A DNA stretch of 64,000 bases, from positions 1,736,001 through 1,800,000 of the forward strand of contig JAGTXO010000001.1 in NCBI GenBank assembly GCA_019448385.1, written 5' to 3'. A model generated the notes under the pieces. That model was not told where the DNA came from. It saw only the letters and a program-made list of their open reading frames with translations, and did no database searches. How positions within the stretch are numbered: position 1 is the first letter of the stretch; the number at the start of each line of letters is the position of its first letter. This stretch comes from Diacronema lutheri (lineage: Eukaryota; Haptophyta; Pavlovophyceae; Pavlovales; Pavlovaceae). Positions 39,328 through 48,320 of the stretch are shown one piece after another. The position numbers and the translations under genes are program-made.

Positions 39328-41167
39328 CTTGCCCTTGCCATTCTCGCCGCGCGCGCTCGTCCTGGCCGACGGATGGCAGCTCGGCAACGAGCTCGTGCGC
39401 GCGCGCCGCGGGCAGCGTGGTCCAGCCGCAACCGCCGCCGTCGGCGCCAACGCGGCCAGCCGGCGCGGGTGCGGGCGTGCCGTGCGCCCAGCCCGGAGGT
39501 TGAGCCGCCGCCTCCGACGCCTCTGCGCGCCAGGGCGTGGCGGCGGGCGAAGCGGTGCGCGAGCGGGGCCGAAAGGGCGGCGGCGAGCGCGAGCGCTCGG
39601 GCGCGGCGGTGAGACGCGGCCAGCCGGCGCGGCCGCGGCTGGGAGGCGACACGCAGCCGTGGGCAACGTGTTCGCGCTCGTGCCCACGGTCGCGCGCAGG
39701 CGAGGCGGGGAACGAGCTCGGTGCGCGCAGTGCGAGTGCGCGGTGCGCTGAGCGAGGCGACGCGCCGCCGCTCCCTGCCGGGCCATCGCTCGCTCGCGCC
39801 GCCGATGGGCGCAGCTGCCACCACGCAGGCGACGTCGCGCGCACGCGGCGCGGCGAGCCCGTCCGACGAAGCGCGCCGCCATCCCAGCCGACAGGCGCGC
39901 CGTTCGAGTCAAACGCGCCTTCCCACACGTCGAGCGCCAATATGAGGGCGCCGAACGGTCCGACACGCTCGCCGCGCTTGGGCGACGCCGGCCGGCCGCG
40001 CGCGTCACGGCGTGCGGCCGGGTGAACGCCGCCGCCGATCGCCAGGCCGAGGAGCGGGGGCGCCTCGAGCAGCGCCTCGAGCAGGCGCGCGCCCCGGTCA
40101 CCGAGCGCGGGCTCGTCAGCCTCCGTGCCCGTCGCCCCCCATGCCACCCAGTCGCTCTCCTCGGGCTCGCGCCCCCTTGCGCGCGCCCACTGCCGCGCGC
40201 GCGCTGACAGATCCGCGCACGGCGTGCCGCCGGCAGTGAGCGCGAGCAGGGTGGCTGGCCCACCGCCCGCCGCGCGCGCACGCCTGCGCTCGTCGGCGGT
40301 GAGCAGCTGCATCGCCTCGACGATGAGTGGTCGGCCCTCCAGCGGTGCGGTCGCGTGCACGACGATCACGAGCCGCGCCGCGCCATTGGCCGCGTCGGCG
40401 CCCACGCCAGCGCCGCGCACGAGCGCGGCCGTGAGCGTGCCTCCCGCCGCACAGCCGGAGCACCGCCCGTTGAGGTCGGCGAGGGGCGTGAGCTCGTGGA
40501 AGCCGTCGCCCTCGGGCCACAACCGCACCACATAGAGCGCCCCGTCCTCCGTCCTGACCGCCGCGTGCCGCAAGCCGCAGCTCACGCCGCCGCGCGCGAT
40601 GCGCACGCCGCTCAGCCTGCCCGTCTTCGCCCAGCGCGGTGAGAGCCAGCTCGGGCCGGTCCAGACGGCGACGCCGCCCGCCTCGCCCGCCGCCGCGCAC
40701 AGGTCCCACCCGCACGCGATCGAGTGCACGTGCGCGCTGACGAGCGGCTGCATGCGGATGGGCGCGTCCGCGCCCTCGGCAAGGGCGTCCGCGTGGCTGA
40801 GCTCGCCGCCGCCGCACACGCCCCAGCCGTACACGTCCGAGCGCTCGGAGCCACCGGGCGCGGCGAGTGCGAGCGTGTGGTACCGCCCTGCACACACGTG
40901 CATGCAGCGTAGGCCGCGCAGCGACTCGACGATGCGCGGCGTCGCGCAGTCCGCGCGGTCGCCATGTCCGAGCGCGCCGAGTGCGCCCCAGCCCCACGCG
41001 CACACGAGTGCGTCACCGCGGAGCGCGACGGCGTGACACGCACCGCACGCGACCTGCACTATCGGTGCGGACAGCGGCACGAGCGCCGGCAGCGCGCGGT
41101 ACGCGTCCTCCGCCTCGTCCGCCGTCGGCTCCGAGCCGATCGCGCGGCCCCACACGAAGAGCGCCAT
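37337..41167 (-). CDS. RCC1 propeller fused to Sfi1-like Trp repeats, with polyglutamine tract
   Basis: A 1276-residue intronless protein. The first ~250 residues carry RCC1-type blades (MALFVWGRAIGSEP, LVCAWGWGALGALGHGDRAD, VYGWGVCGGGELSHAD). Residues ~400-610 are low complexity with Ser-Pro dipeptides (possible proline-directed kinase sites). A polyQ tract lies near 615-636. Residues ~755-1190 hold at least ten spaced Trp motifs in Arg/Ala-rich helices (ALRVWRAHVHSRALS, WLQAWRAASEE, LVLRAWAARAAR, ALARWAARTLVR, LARAWRALGTAS, ALGVWRRAGAL, AVQAWARWASEHD), resembling the centrin-binding repeats of Sfi1. A centrin-linked cytoskeletal role is inferred from these repeats only. It is head-to-head with golgin-84, 42 bp between starts. 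Confidence 0.68.
39260..39322 (-). repeat. CAG/CTG trinucleotide repeat encoding polyglutamine
   Basis: About 21 near-perfect CTG units on the plus strand (CAG on the coding strand) encode an uninterrupted Gln run in the RCC1-Sfi1-like protein, bordered by GQGQ and RQAW. Length polymorphism is likely. Confidence 0.95.
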
Positions 41168-41209
41168 CGCCGTTTGAATCCGCGTCCGCGCTTGGGGACG
41201 GCCGACGGC
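41168..41209. promoter_or_regulatory. 42-bp bidirectional start-to-start interval
   Basis: The start codons of the RCC1-Sfi1-like gene (minus) and golgin-84 gene (plus) are only 42 bp apart, the shortest in the window. There is no space for two separate core promoters. Inference from arrangement. Confidence 0.4.
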
Positions 41210-43434
41210 ATGCTGGCCAGCCTGGAGCAGCGCGCGAGCAAGCTGCTCGAGACGCTCGATGAGAAGACGAGCGCAAAGATTGGCGAGACGCGCGCGGCCG
41301 CACCCAGCGGGTTGCACGGGAGTGACGTGAGCACCCTCCTCGGTGCGCGCTGCCGCCCGACGCCGCGGCGCCGTGCGGCGGCGCGCCGGCACGCGCGGCG
41401 CCGCCAACCTCGCGCGCGTGCGCGCTGCCGCCGCCCGCGCGCAGGTGGTCGCCTGATGTCGGCCGCGGCCGCCGGCGCGCCGGGCGTCGTGGACGCGCCC
41501 GCCGATCCGGCCGCCTCGCCGTCGCTCGCGCCGTCCACGCCCGCTCGCTCGAGCGGCGCGTCGCTCACACCGACGCCCGCGACGGTGCTGCCGGCCGACG
41601 GGTCGCAAGCCGCGCCGCCACACGACGCGGTCGCGGCCGCCGCGCCGGCGCAGCGGAAGGAGCAACTGGCGCTGCTCGCGGCGGACCTGCAGGTCGTCTT
41701 GCAGCACGGCCACGCCCTCCACGCGCGCCTGCAGAAGGAGGGGATGGGCCGGCAGACGCTCGCGCTGCGCGTGCGCGAGCTCGAACGCGCGCGCGAGGAC
41801 GATACCGAGCGCGCGGCCGAGCGCGAGGCGGCGCTGCGTGCGCAGCTCAGTGCGCTGGAGGCGCGCGAGGCGAGCGTGCGCGCGCAGGTGGGCCGCGGCC
41901 ACGACGAGCGCCGCCTACGCGATGAGGAGGTGAGGGCGCTGGAAGGCCGCCTAAAGGAGCACGCGACGCTCGCGAGCACGGCGGCGGCGGAGGGCGAGCG
42001 GCTGCGGGGCGCGCTCGCCGCGCAGGCGAGCGCGCTCGCGGCGGTGCGCGACGATCTCGAGTCGAGCCAGCGCGAGCTCGCCGCACTGCAGGCCGCAAAG
42101 CTCGAGCGCGAGCGCCAGCTCGACGCGCGCGGCTCTGCGCTCGAGGCGCGCGCGGCCGAGCTCGCGACGGCGCTTTCGGCAGCCGCGCGCGCGGCGGACG
42201 GCAGGGCGGCAGACTTGGTGGCCGCGATGGCCGCGTTGGACGGCGCGCGCGCGGACGCCGCGCGCGAGCGCGCGGCGCGCGAGGCCGCTGAGGCGGCGAG
42301 CGCGCGTGCCGCCGCCGAGCTCGCAGAAACGGTGCTGCGCGCGGGGCCGGCGCGCGAGCACGCGGCGGGCGAGCCGACGGCGGCGGACGATGGAGGGGAG
42401 AGCGACGCGGGCGCGCACAGCCGCGTAGCGGCGGTGGCAGCCGAGCTCGAGGGGACACGCGCCGAACTCGCAGCGAGCGAGGCGAGAGGACGTGCCCTCG
42501 AGGCCGAGTTGGTCGCCTTGCGCGCTGAGACGGCGGACGCGGCGCGCGTGCGCGGCTCGGGCGCGCGCGCGCAGAGCAGCGACGAGCTGCTGCTCCGCAC
42601 GCTCGGCGGCGAGGGTGCCCCCGCGTCGGACACCGAGCGCCTGCGCGCGCAGCTCGAGCAGATGGGGGCTCGTCTCTCCGAGCAGCACGAGCTCGTCACT
42701 CAGCTGCGCTCCGACAGGGCGGCGCTCCAGCTCGAGCTCGACGCCGAGACAAAGGCACGCGCGGCGCACGCGCGGCGCACGCGCGGCGCACGCGCGGCGC
42801 ACGCGCGGCGCACGCGCGGCGCACGCGCGGCGCACGCGCGGCGCACGCGCGGCGCACGCGCGGCGCACGCGCGGCGCCCACGTGTGTTCACGCGTGCGCC
42901 CCGTCTCGTGCATCCGTCGGCTGGGCGCACGCGCGGCGCGCAGCGCCGTCGCCTCGCCGAGCAGCTGGGCGCGCGCAAGCCGCACGCAGACGCCGACAGC
43001 CTCGAGAGCGGTGCGCGCAGCCGCGTGCGTGCGCCCCCGCATGCGCTTGCGTCCGCATGTGCGCTTGCGCGCGCTCGACTCAGGCCGACTCACCGCCCGT
43101 TGGCGCACGCGCAGGGGGCGGGGTGGGCGACGGCTTCTCGCCGGCGCAGCGCATGCAGCTTAAGCGCAGGTGGGCGCACAGGCCAAACGTGGCGCGCGTG
43201 ATGGAGGTCGTCGATGAGGCCGCTCAACTTCTCGACCGCGGCTCGCTGCACACGACGCGCTTCCTCTCGCACAATCCGTATGTGCGGCTCGTCGTCGCGT
43301 GCTACGTGCTGCTCCTCCACCTGTGGGTTCTCGTCGTGCTCATGCACGTGGCGCCGGGCAGCAGGAGCCGCGCGCATTCGCACGCGCACCCTGCGCACAT
43401 GTTGAGAGCACAGTCTGTCGGGCCCGGGTCGTAA
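41210..43434 (+). CDS. Golgin-84-like coiled-coil protein with C-terminal membrane anchor
   Basis: Join 41210..41321, 41445..42754, 42944..43010, 43115..43434, giving 602 residues. The N-terminus (MLASLEQRASKLLETLDEKT) and a long central coiled coil (RKEQLALLAADLQVVLQHGH to SELVTQLRSDRAALQ-like heptads) lead to the golgin-84 C-terminus: RGSLHTTRFLSHNPYVRL then the anchor YVLLLHLWVLVVLMHV. Golgin-84 tethers COPI vesicles at the Golgi. Intron 1 must use donor A-GTGACG (41322) because the neighbouring GTGAGC gives a stop. Intron 2 is GC-AG (42755..42943), joins LDAETK to RRRLAEQL in register, and contains an 11-bp minisatellite. Intron 3 acceptor 43114 is the only one that keeps the frame. Confidence 0.8.
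42755..42875 (+). repeat. 11-bp minisatellite, 11 exact copies
   Basis: Eleven head-to-tail copies of GCACGCGCGGC start exactly at the proposed GC donor of golgin-84 intron 2. Because 11 is not a multiple of three and the copies are perfect, coding constraint is unlikely, which supports the region being intronic. Confidence 0.93.
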
Positions 43435-43511
43435 CTCGTGGCGCCGGCTGATCTGAGCCCTCGCACATTGTCACATAGACCCAACGTGACGACTCTTCTT
43501 CAGTTCGTGCG

Positions 43512-46500
43512 TCAGGGCAAGGGCGGCAGCTCGAGGAAGGGCACGATCGTCGGCCGGCCGTGCGCGCACTGGAACGGGAACTTTGCGCGCCCAAGCTCCG
43601 CCACGACGCGCGCGCACTCGGCATGGCTGAGCTGCGTGCCAAACATGATGGCCGAGCGGCACGCCTTCGAGATGATGGCGCGCAGCACGGCGCGCGGCGG
43701 CGACGGGCAGCCGCGCAGCTCGTCGAGGAGCGCGAGGTACTCGGCGAGCGCGGGCACGCGCAACACGTGCGAGCAGACTGCCGGCGCGCCCACGAGCAGC
43801 AAGCCGTGACCGTCGCCGCCCGTGCCGCCGCGCGCGCTCGCCGCGGCGGAGACATCGCCACGCACCTGCCAGCCCCATAGCTGCACCGCGCGCATGTGCT
43901 CGCGCAGCAGCGCGAGCTCGTGCGCGGAGAGCGCGAGCCGCTCGGCCGGCTCGAGCCGCACCGAACGCGGCTCGCGCGGCAGCCCGTCGGCGTCGAGGTG
44001 CACGGCGAGCAGCCGCTCGAGCTGCACGCGCTCATCCGCGGCATGCTGATCGATGAGCGCGAGCGCCGAGCCGAGCGTCACAGCGATCCATTTGCTGTCC
44101 ACCTGCCCGATCACAACCGCCGAGCGTAGCGCCTCGCGACTCACACTGAGCGAACGGACGCCGCCCACGCCGCGCGCCGGCACGAGCGCGCGCGCGCGGC
44201 CGGCGGGTGAGGCGGAGGCGGCGGTGCTCGCCCGCCGCAGCGGCACAATGGCCGTCGTCGATGCGGCGTCAACGGTGTCGACCGCATCCGCCATACGCGC
44301 CTCGGCGCGGCCATCGCGTTCGAGGTCAAAATCGAGGGCGAGGGTGAGATTCGTCGGAGCGAGCATGCCGCTACGCTCGCCCTCTCGCTCCTTGCCTGCG
44401 CGCGCCTCAAGCTCGTCGGCGCTCGCGGGAAGATGCGCGACCGCGAGACGGCGGAGCGCTGGCGGGACGATTGTGGGCCGACTGCGCCGCGTCGGCGCGG
44501 CGCCGGTTGGTGCCGCGCCTCGCTCGCCTCCGAGCGCGTCGGCGAGGCGAAGCGGATCCGCCCAGGCGGCAGGCGGCTCGGAGGGAGGCTCGGTGGCCTC
44601 GAACGGCGGCGAGCTGTGTGGTGTGGGCACGCAGCTCGGCTGCTCCGCCGTGCGCGACGCCGCGTCAATGCCCAGCGGGAGCGGTGCGATTGCCATCGGG
44701 CCCACTCGAGGGCGCAGGACTGGCGGCGGCGCGTCGGTCGCGCCGGAAGCTTGCGCAGCGCCGCGCTCTGCCCAGCCCGTGCCAAGCGCGCCGCCGCCAG
44801 CCGCGCCGAGCGCCAGCGCACGCCATTTGAACGGCTCATCAACCTCGTCATCGAACTGCGGCCCGTCGCGCGAGAAGCGCCGCCATGGGCTGCAGGAGGG
44901 CGGCGGCGGTGAGCAAGGGGACGCGCGTCCGGTTGGGTCGTGCGGCAGACCGCCGCCACCACCGGACGCGCAGCGGCTCGCATCCTCAAGCGCACGCGGC
45001 GCGAGGGGCGCACACGAGACGAGCGCGCGAGGCGCGCGTTCGGGCCGCGCCTGCGCCCTCGGGAGCGGCGCGCTGTCCGAGCTGCCATCGCACGAGCTGT
45101 CCGTGTCGTCCGCGCGTGCCAGGAGGCCAAGATCGCACGCGCTGCCGTGCGCGCGCGCGCGCGCGCGCGCGAGTGGATGCGCGCCGCTCGCTGCGCGCGC
45201 GCACGCCAGCTGCGCGTCCGCCACATCCACTGCCCGCTCCACGCCCGCGCGCATCGCCCACGGCGCGGCGCCGTCGTCGCGAGCGCGCACGCAACCGCCG
45301 CGCGCGAGCGGTGAGGGCGCCGGATCGTTCGCGCGCGGCATCGCGTGGTCGGCCTGCCACGCAGGCAGCCGGCACAGCGCGCGCACGACGACGCTCGAGC
45401 TCGGCTCCGCGAGCCGCTGCCGCTTTGCGATGCGCGGCGGCTGCGCGCTCGCCGCGAGCTGCGCAAGCATGCGCTCGCCCCTCGCGCCAGCCGCTGACTC
45501 GTGGTGCGAATCGCATGCCGCGAGCTGTGCGCGCGCGGGACCACCGGGCACAGCTGGCGTCGCGTGCGACTCGCGCGCCTCATCCGCGCGAGGCCGGCTG
45601 TCGGGCGAGCCGGTCGGTGCGTCGTCAGCATGGCCGGCGGATTTGCTGGCCGGACGCGCACATCCGCTCCCGACGCGGCCAGTGGCGACGGCGCGCTTGA
45701 CAAAGTCGTGCACTGCGCGCTCGTCGGCCAGATGTGCGAACAGGCCTCCCTCGTCGTGCAGCAGCGCGACCTCCTGCCGAGGCAGCTCGACGCGCAGCAC
45801 GAACGCTGCGTGCGCCGCCTCGGCCTCTGCGCGAGACTTGGGAACAGACGCGCCGCCCGCGCGCCGTCCGGGCGTGCGCCGCGGCGAGGGCGTGGCGTCA
45901 TCGTGCGCAGCGCGACTGAGGAGCGAGACAACGAGCCTGACCAGCGGATCCCGCCGCGCGAGCGCCCGTCGGTTGATGAACAGAAGCTGCAGCTCGGCCG
46001 AGCGGTGGCCGGCGTCCGCCGAGCACACAAAGCCAGACAAACGCGCGCCGACCGCCGAGCACTCGGCCGCGACGGCGCGGAAGGCGGCGCGGTGGGGCGT
46101 GGAGCGGAAGAGTTGCCGGAGTTGGCCAAGCATGTCCACGCTCGGCTGCGTCTCGAGCAGCAGCTGCCCACGCGACACGTCGCGCAGCGAGAAGCCGACG
46201 TTGCCATGCGCCAGCGCGATGCGCGCGAGCAGCTGCCGCACGCGCTCGCACGTGGCCGCGATCGCACCGGGGCGGAGGAGCATCTTGCGCTGGACGGGCC
46301 GATTGAAGAAGAGGTCGCGCACCGTTGCGGTCGTGCCACGCGCACGCGCGCTTGCCGCCGCGCACGTCATCACGCGGTTCCCGTTGCGCACAACCGTCAT
46401 GTGCGGCGCCGTCTCGCGCGCGGTGCGCGAGACGATCTCGAGCGTGCTTACGAGCCCGATGGCAAAGAGCGCCTCGCCGCGATAGCCGTACGTCGACGCG

Positions 46501-46748
46501 CTGCCCACGCCCTCAGCCTTGGACGTGCACGCCAGCTCCCCGACGCGCGGTAGCTCGCTCGGCGCGATGCCGGCGCCGTTGTCGCGCACGGCAACGACGA
46601 ACTGGCCCAGGTCGCAGGAGACGGCGACTGCGGTGGCGCCGGCGTCGAGCGCGTTGAGCACGAGCTGCTCCACGATGGCCTCGACCGACGCCGCGTGCCG
46701 CGCGCTCCCGACGTGCCGCGCCTCCGCGTCGGGCAGCCGGCGGATCAT
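43512..46748 (-). CDS. MLH3: DNA mismatch repair protein MLH3
   Basis: A 1078-residue intronless MutL homologue. The N-terminal GHKL ATPase has IVEQLVLNALDAGAT, VRDNGAGI, TYGYRGEALFAIG and a GTTATVRDLFFNRPVQRK transducer entry. A long disordered linker follows. The C-terminal endonuclease domain has the metal-binding DQHAADERVQLE (DQHAxxExxxxE), KACRSAIMFGTQL and FQCAHGRPTIVPF; the CAHGRP form and KACR-AIMFG match plant and animal MLH3 better than PMS1/PMS2 (CPHGRP). MLH3 with MLH1 nicks DNA in meiotic crossover formation and mismatch repair. The ATG at 46748 starts just before the ATPase (MIRRLPDAEARHVGSA). It is divergent from the Mpv17-ACT gene (199 bp). Confidence 0.92.
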   Translation of the reverse strand: MIRRLPDAEARHVGSARHAASVEAIVEQLVLNALDAGATAVAVSCDLGQFVVAVRDNGAGIAPSELPRVGELACTSKAEGVGSASTYGYRGEALFAIGLVSTLEIVSRTARETAPHMTVVRNGNRVMTCAAASARARGTTATVRDLFFNRPVQRKMLLRPGAIAATCERVRQLLARIALAHGNVGFSLRDVSRGQLLLETQPSVDMLGQLRQLFRSTPHRAAFRAVAAECSAVGARLSGFVCSADAGHRSAELQLLFINRRALARRDPLVRLVVSLLSRAAHDDATPSPRRTPGRRAGGASVPKSRAEAEAAHAAFVLRVELPRQEVALLHDEGGLFAHLADERAVHDFVKRAVATGRVGSGCARPASKSAGHADDAPTGSPDSRPRADEARESHATPAVPGGPARAQLAACDSHHESAAGARGERMLAQLAASAQPPRIAKRQRLAEPSSSVVVRALCRLPAWQADHAMPRANDPAPSPLARGGCVRARDDGAAPWAMRAGVERAVDVADAQLACARAASGAHPLARARARAHGSACDLGLLARADDTDSSCDGSSDSAPLPRAQARPERAPRALVSCAPLAPRALEDASRCASGGGGGLPHDPTGRASPCSPPPPSCSPWRRFSRDGPQFDDEVDEPFKWRALALGAAGGGALGTGWAERGAAQASGATDAPPPVLRPRVGPMAIAPLPLGIDAASRTAEQPSCVPTPHSSPPFEATEPPSEPPAAWADPLRLADALGGERGAAPTGAAPTRRSRPTIVPPALRRLAVAHLPASADELEARAGKEREGERSGMLAPTNLTLALDFDLERDGRAEARMADAVDTVDAASTTAIVPLRRASTAASASPAGRARALVPARGVGGVRSLSVSREALRSAVVIGQVDSKWIAVTLGSALALIDQHAADERVQLERLLAVHLDADGLPREPRSVRLEPAERLALSAHELALLREHMRAVQLWGWQVRGDVSAAASARGGTGGDGHGLLLVGAPAVCSHVLRVPALAEYLALLDELRGCPSPPRAVLRAIISKACRSAIMFGTQLSHAECARVVAELGRAKFPFQCAHGRPTIVPFLELPPLP

Positions 46749-46947
46749 GACGGCCGCGCCTCCCAAATGGCGGGAGGTCCAAGTCGGCGTTTCATCAGGC
46801 GGCGTGCATTCATTCACCTGTGACCACGTTTGGTGGTGACGCTTCTTCGCGCGGACAGTCGTGCGCGCGATGCCGCTGTGCTGAGTGTTGTGCACGCCAC
46901 ACACAAACAGCGCGCACGACCTGCGTGCCGACCGAGAGCCGGGTGCG

Positions 46948-48198
46948 ATGGCCGGGATCTTGCGGTTGGCGAAGACGAGCCCGTTTGCCTTCGGCTTCGT
47001 CTACTCGGGCCTGAAGACCTCCTTCTGCGACCTCATGGTCCAAAAGGTGGTCGAGAAGCGCGAGGAGATCGACTGGCGCAGGAACAGCGCGTTCGCCGCG
47101 TTCGGTTTCTTGTACCTCGGCGGCGTGCAGTACACGCTGTACGTGCCCATCTTTGCGCGCCTCTTCCCCAACGCCGCCTCCTTCGCGGCCAAGCCGATCT
47201 CCGAGAAGGTGCGCGACCTGCCCGGCATCCGGTCGCTCTTTGCGCAGGTCTTCCTCGACCAGTGCGTGCACCACCCACTCATGTACTTCCCCGTCTTCTA
47301 CATGATCAAGGATGCCGTTACCTCCGACTCGCCCGACCCGGTCAGGGCCGTCCGGCAGTTTGGCACCAACATGAAGGAGGACATGATCGCGCTATGGAAG
47401 GTGTGGGTGCCGTCGACCTTTCTCAACTTTGCCTTCATGCCCATGTACCTGCGCATCCCGTGGGTCGCGTCGACCTCGCTCATCTGGACGTGCATCCTCT
47501 CCACCATGCGCGGGGGCAGCGATCAGGTGCCCTCCAACGAGGTCATCGGCCCGTACGCCGACGCGACCTCGTACGAGCTGCTCATGCGCACCGCTATGCC
47601 GCCGCCGAGCCTCAACCCGGCGCACGCGCACGTGCTGGTGACAGTGCACGGCGTCGACCGGCCGGGCATGGTGGCCGCGGCCTCTCGTGCCGTCTTCGAC
47701 GCGGGCGGCAACCTGACGACGGGCAAGATGATCAAGCTCGGTGGTGAATTTGCCGTGATGATGCACGTCGAGTGTGAGCCCGCGCAGCTCTCCCAGCTCC
47801 GCGAGAACCTGCACGCAAAGAAGTCGACGGCACTCGCTGGGTGCGACGTGGAAACGCGACAAGTTGTCGTCGTCAACGACGGCTCGCCCCGCCCCGCTTA
47901 CTCCGCGCATGTCCGCCTGACGGGCCCTGACCAGCCCGGGCTCGTCATGCGACTGACCGAGCTCCTTGCGCAGCACGGCCTCAACGTCGAGCACATCCAG
48001 ACGGAGCAGCACGTGCCGCCCCGGAACGCGTCGAAGCCGCGCCTCTTCTCGCTGTGCGGCATCGTCTCGAGCCAGCTCGAGCCCGATAGCCGTGCGATCG
48101 AGGACTCCATCAAGCAGATGCGTGACGAACTCAACGTCACGTGCATGATCGAGCGCGACGACGGCTGGCTGCTCAGGCGCGGCAGCTCGAGGGCATAG
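46948..48198 (+). CDS. Mpv17/PMP22-family membrane protein fused to two ACT domains
   Basis: A 416-residue intronless protein. Residues ~1-210 are an Mpv17-type four-helix membrane domain (KTSFCDLMVQKVVEK, GFLYLGGVQYTLYV, DQCVHHPLMYFPVFY, and the signature WKVWVPSTFLNFAFMPMYLR then IPWVASTSLIW). Residues ~230-310 and ~325-405 are ACT-type domains (HVLVTVHGVDRPGMVAAASR; SAHVRLTGPDQPGLVMRLTE, LLAQHGLNVEHIQTE), like the paired ACT domains of GcvR-type regulators that bind amino acids. Mpv17 proteins are organelle membrane channels. The reading frame is continuous across the joint, so the fusion is encoded as such. Ligand and organelle are unknown. An ATG at 46885 would add 21 residues. Confidence 0.82.
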   Translation: MAGILRLAKTSPFAFGFVYSGLKTSFCDLMVQKVVEKREEIDWRRNSAFAAFGFLYLGGVQYTLYVPIFARLFPNAASFAAKPISEKVRDLPGIRSLFAQVFLDQCVHHPLMYFPVFYMIKDAVTSDSPDPVRAVRQFGTNMKEDMIALWKVWVPSTFLNFAFMPMYLRIPWVASTSLIWTCILSTMRGGSDQVPSNEVIGPYADATSYELLMRTAMPPPSLNPAHAHVLVTVHGVDRPGMVAAASRAVFDAGGNLTTGKMIKLGGEFAVMMHVECEPAQLSQLRENLHAKKSTALAGCDVETRQVVVVNDGSPRPAYSAHVRLTGPDQPGLVMRLTELLAQHGLNVEHIQTEQHVPPRNASKPRLFSLCGIVSSQLEPDSRAIEDSIKQMRDELNVTCMIERDDGWLLRRGSSRA

Positions 48199-48320
48199 CC
48201 GCGTGGGGGCAAAAGTATGGACAGCGGTTCACCTCATCGCTGGCTCCCCCAGCGCGCAACCACATTTCCAACGAGGCTCACGTGCGTTCGCTCAAACGCG
48301 TCGCTAGACTACGGCAATCT

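Noticed and set aside
41327-41444. Canonical-looking donor GTGAGC at 41327 for golgin-84 intron 1
   Set aside because: Splicing from it to the only nearby acceptor (41444) gives a stop codon within four codons; the donor at 41322 keeps the frame.
42696-42978. A CRISPR-like array of short repeats
   Set aside because: The units are 11 bp, perfectly contiguous and without spacers, in an intron of a eukaryotic gene; it is a minisatellite.
43512-46748. Calling the MutL homologue PMS2 or PMS1
   Set aside because: The C-terminal motif is FQCAHGRPT, not CPHGRPT, and DQHAADERVQLE and KACRSAIMFG match MLH3.
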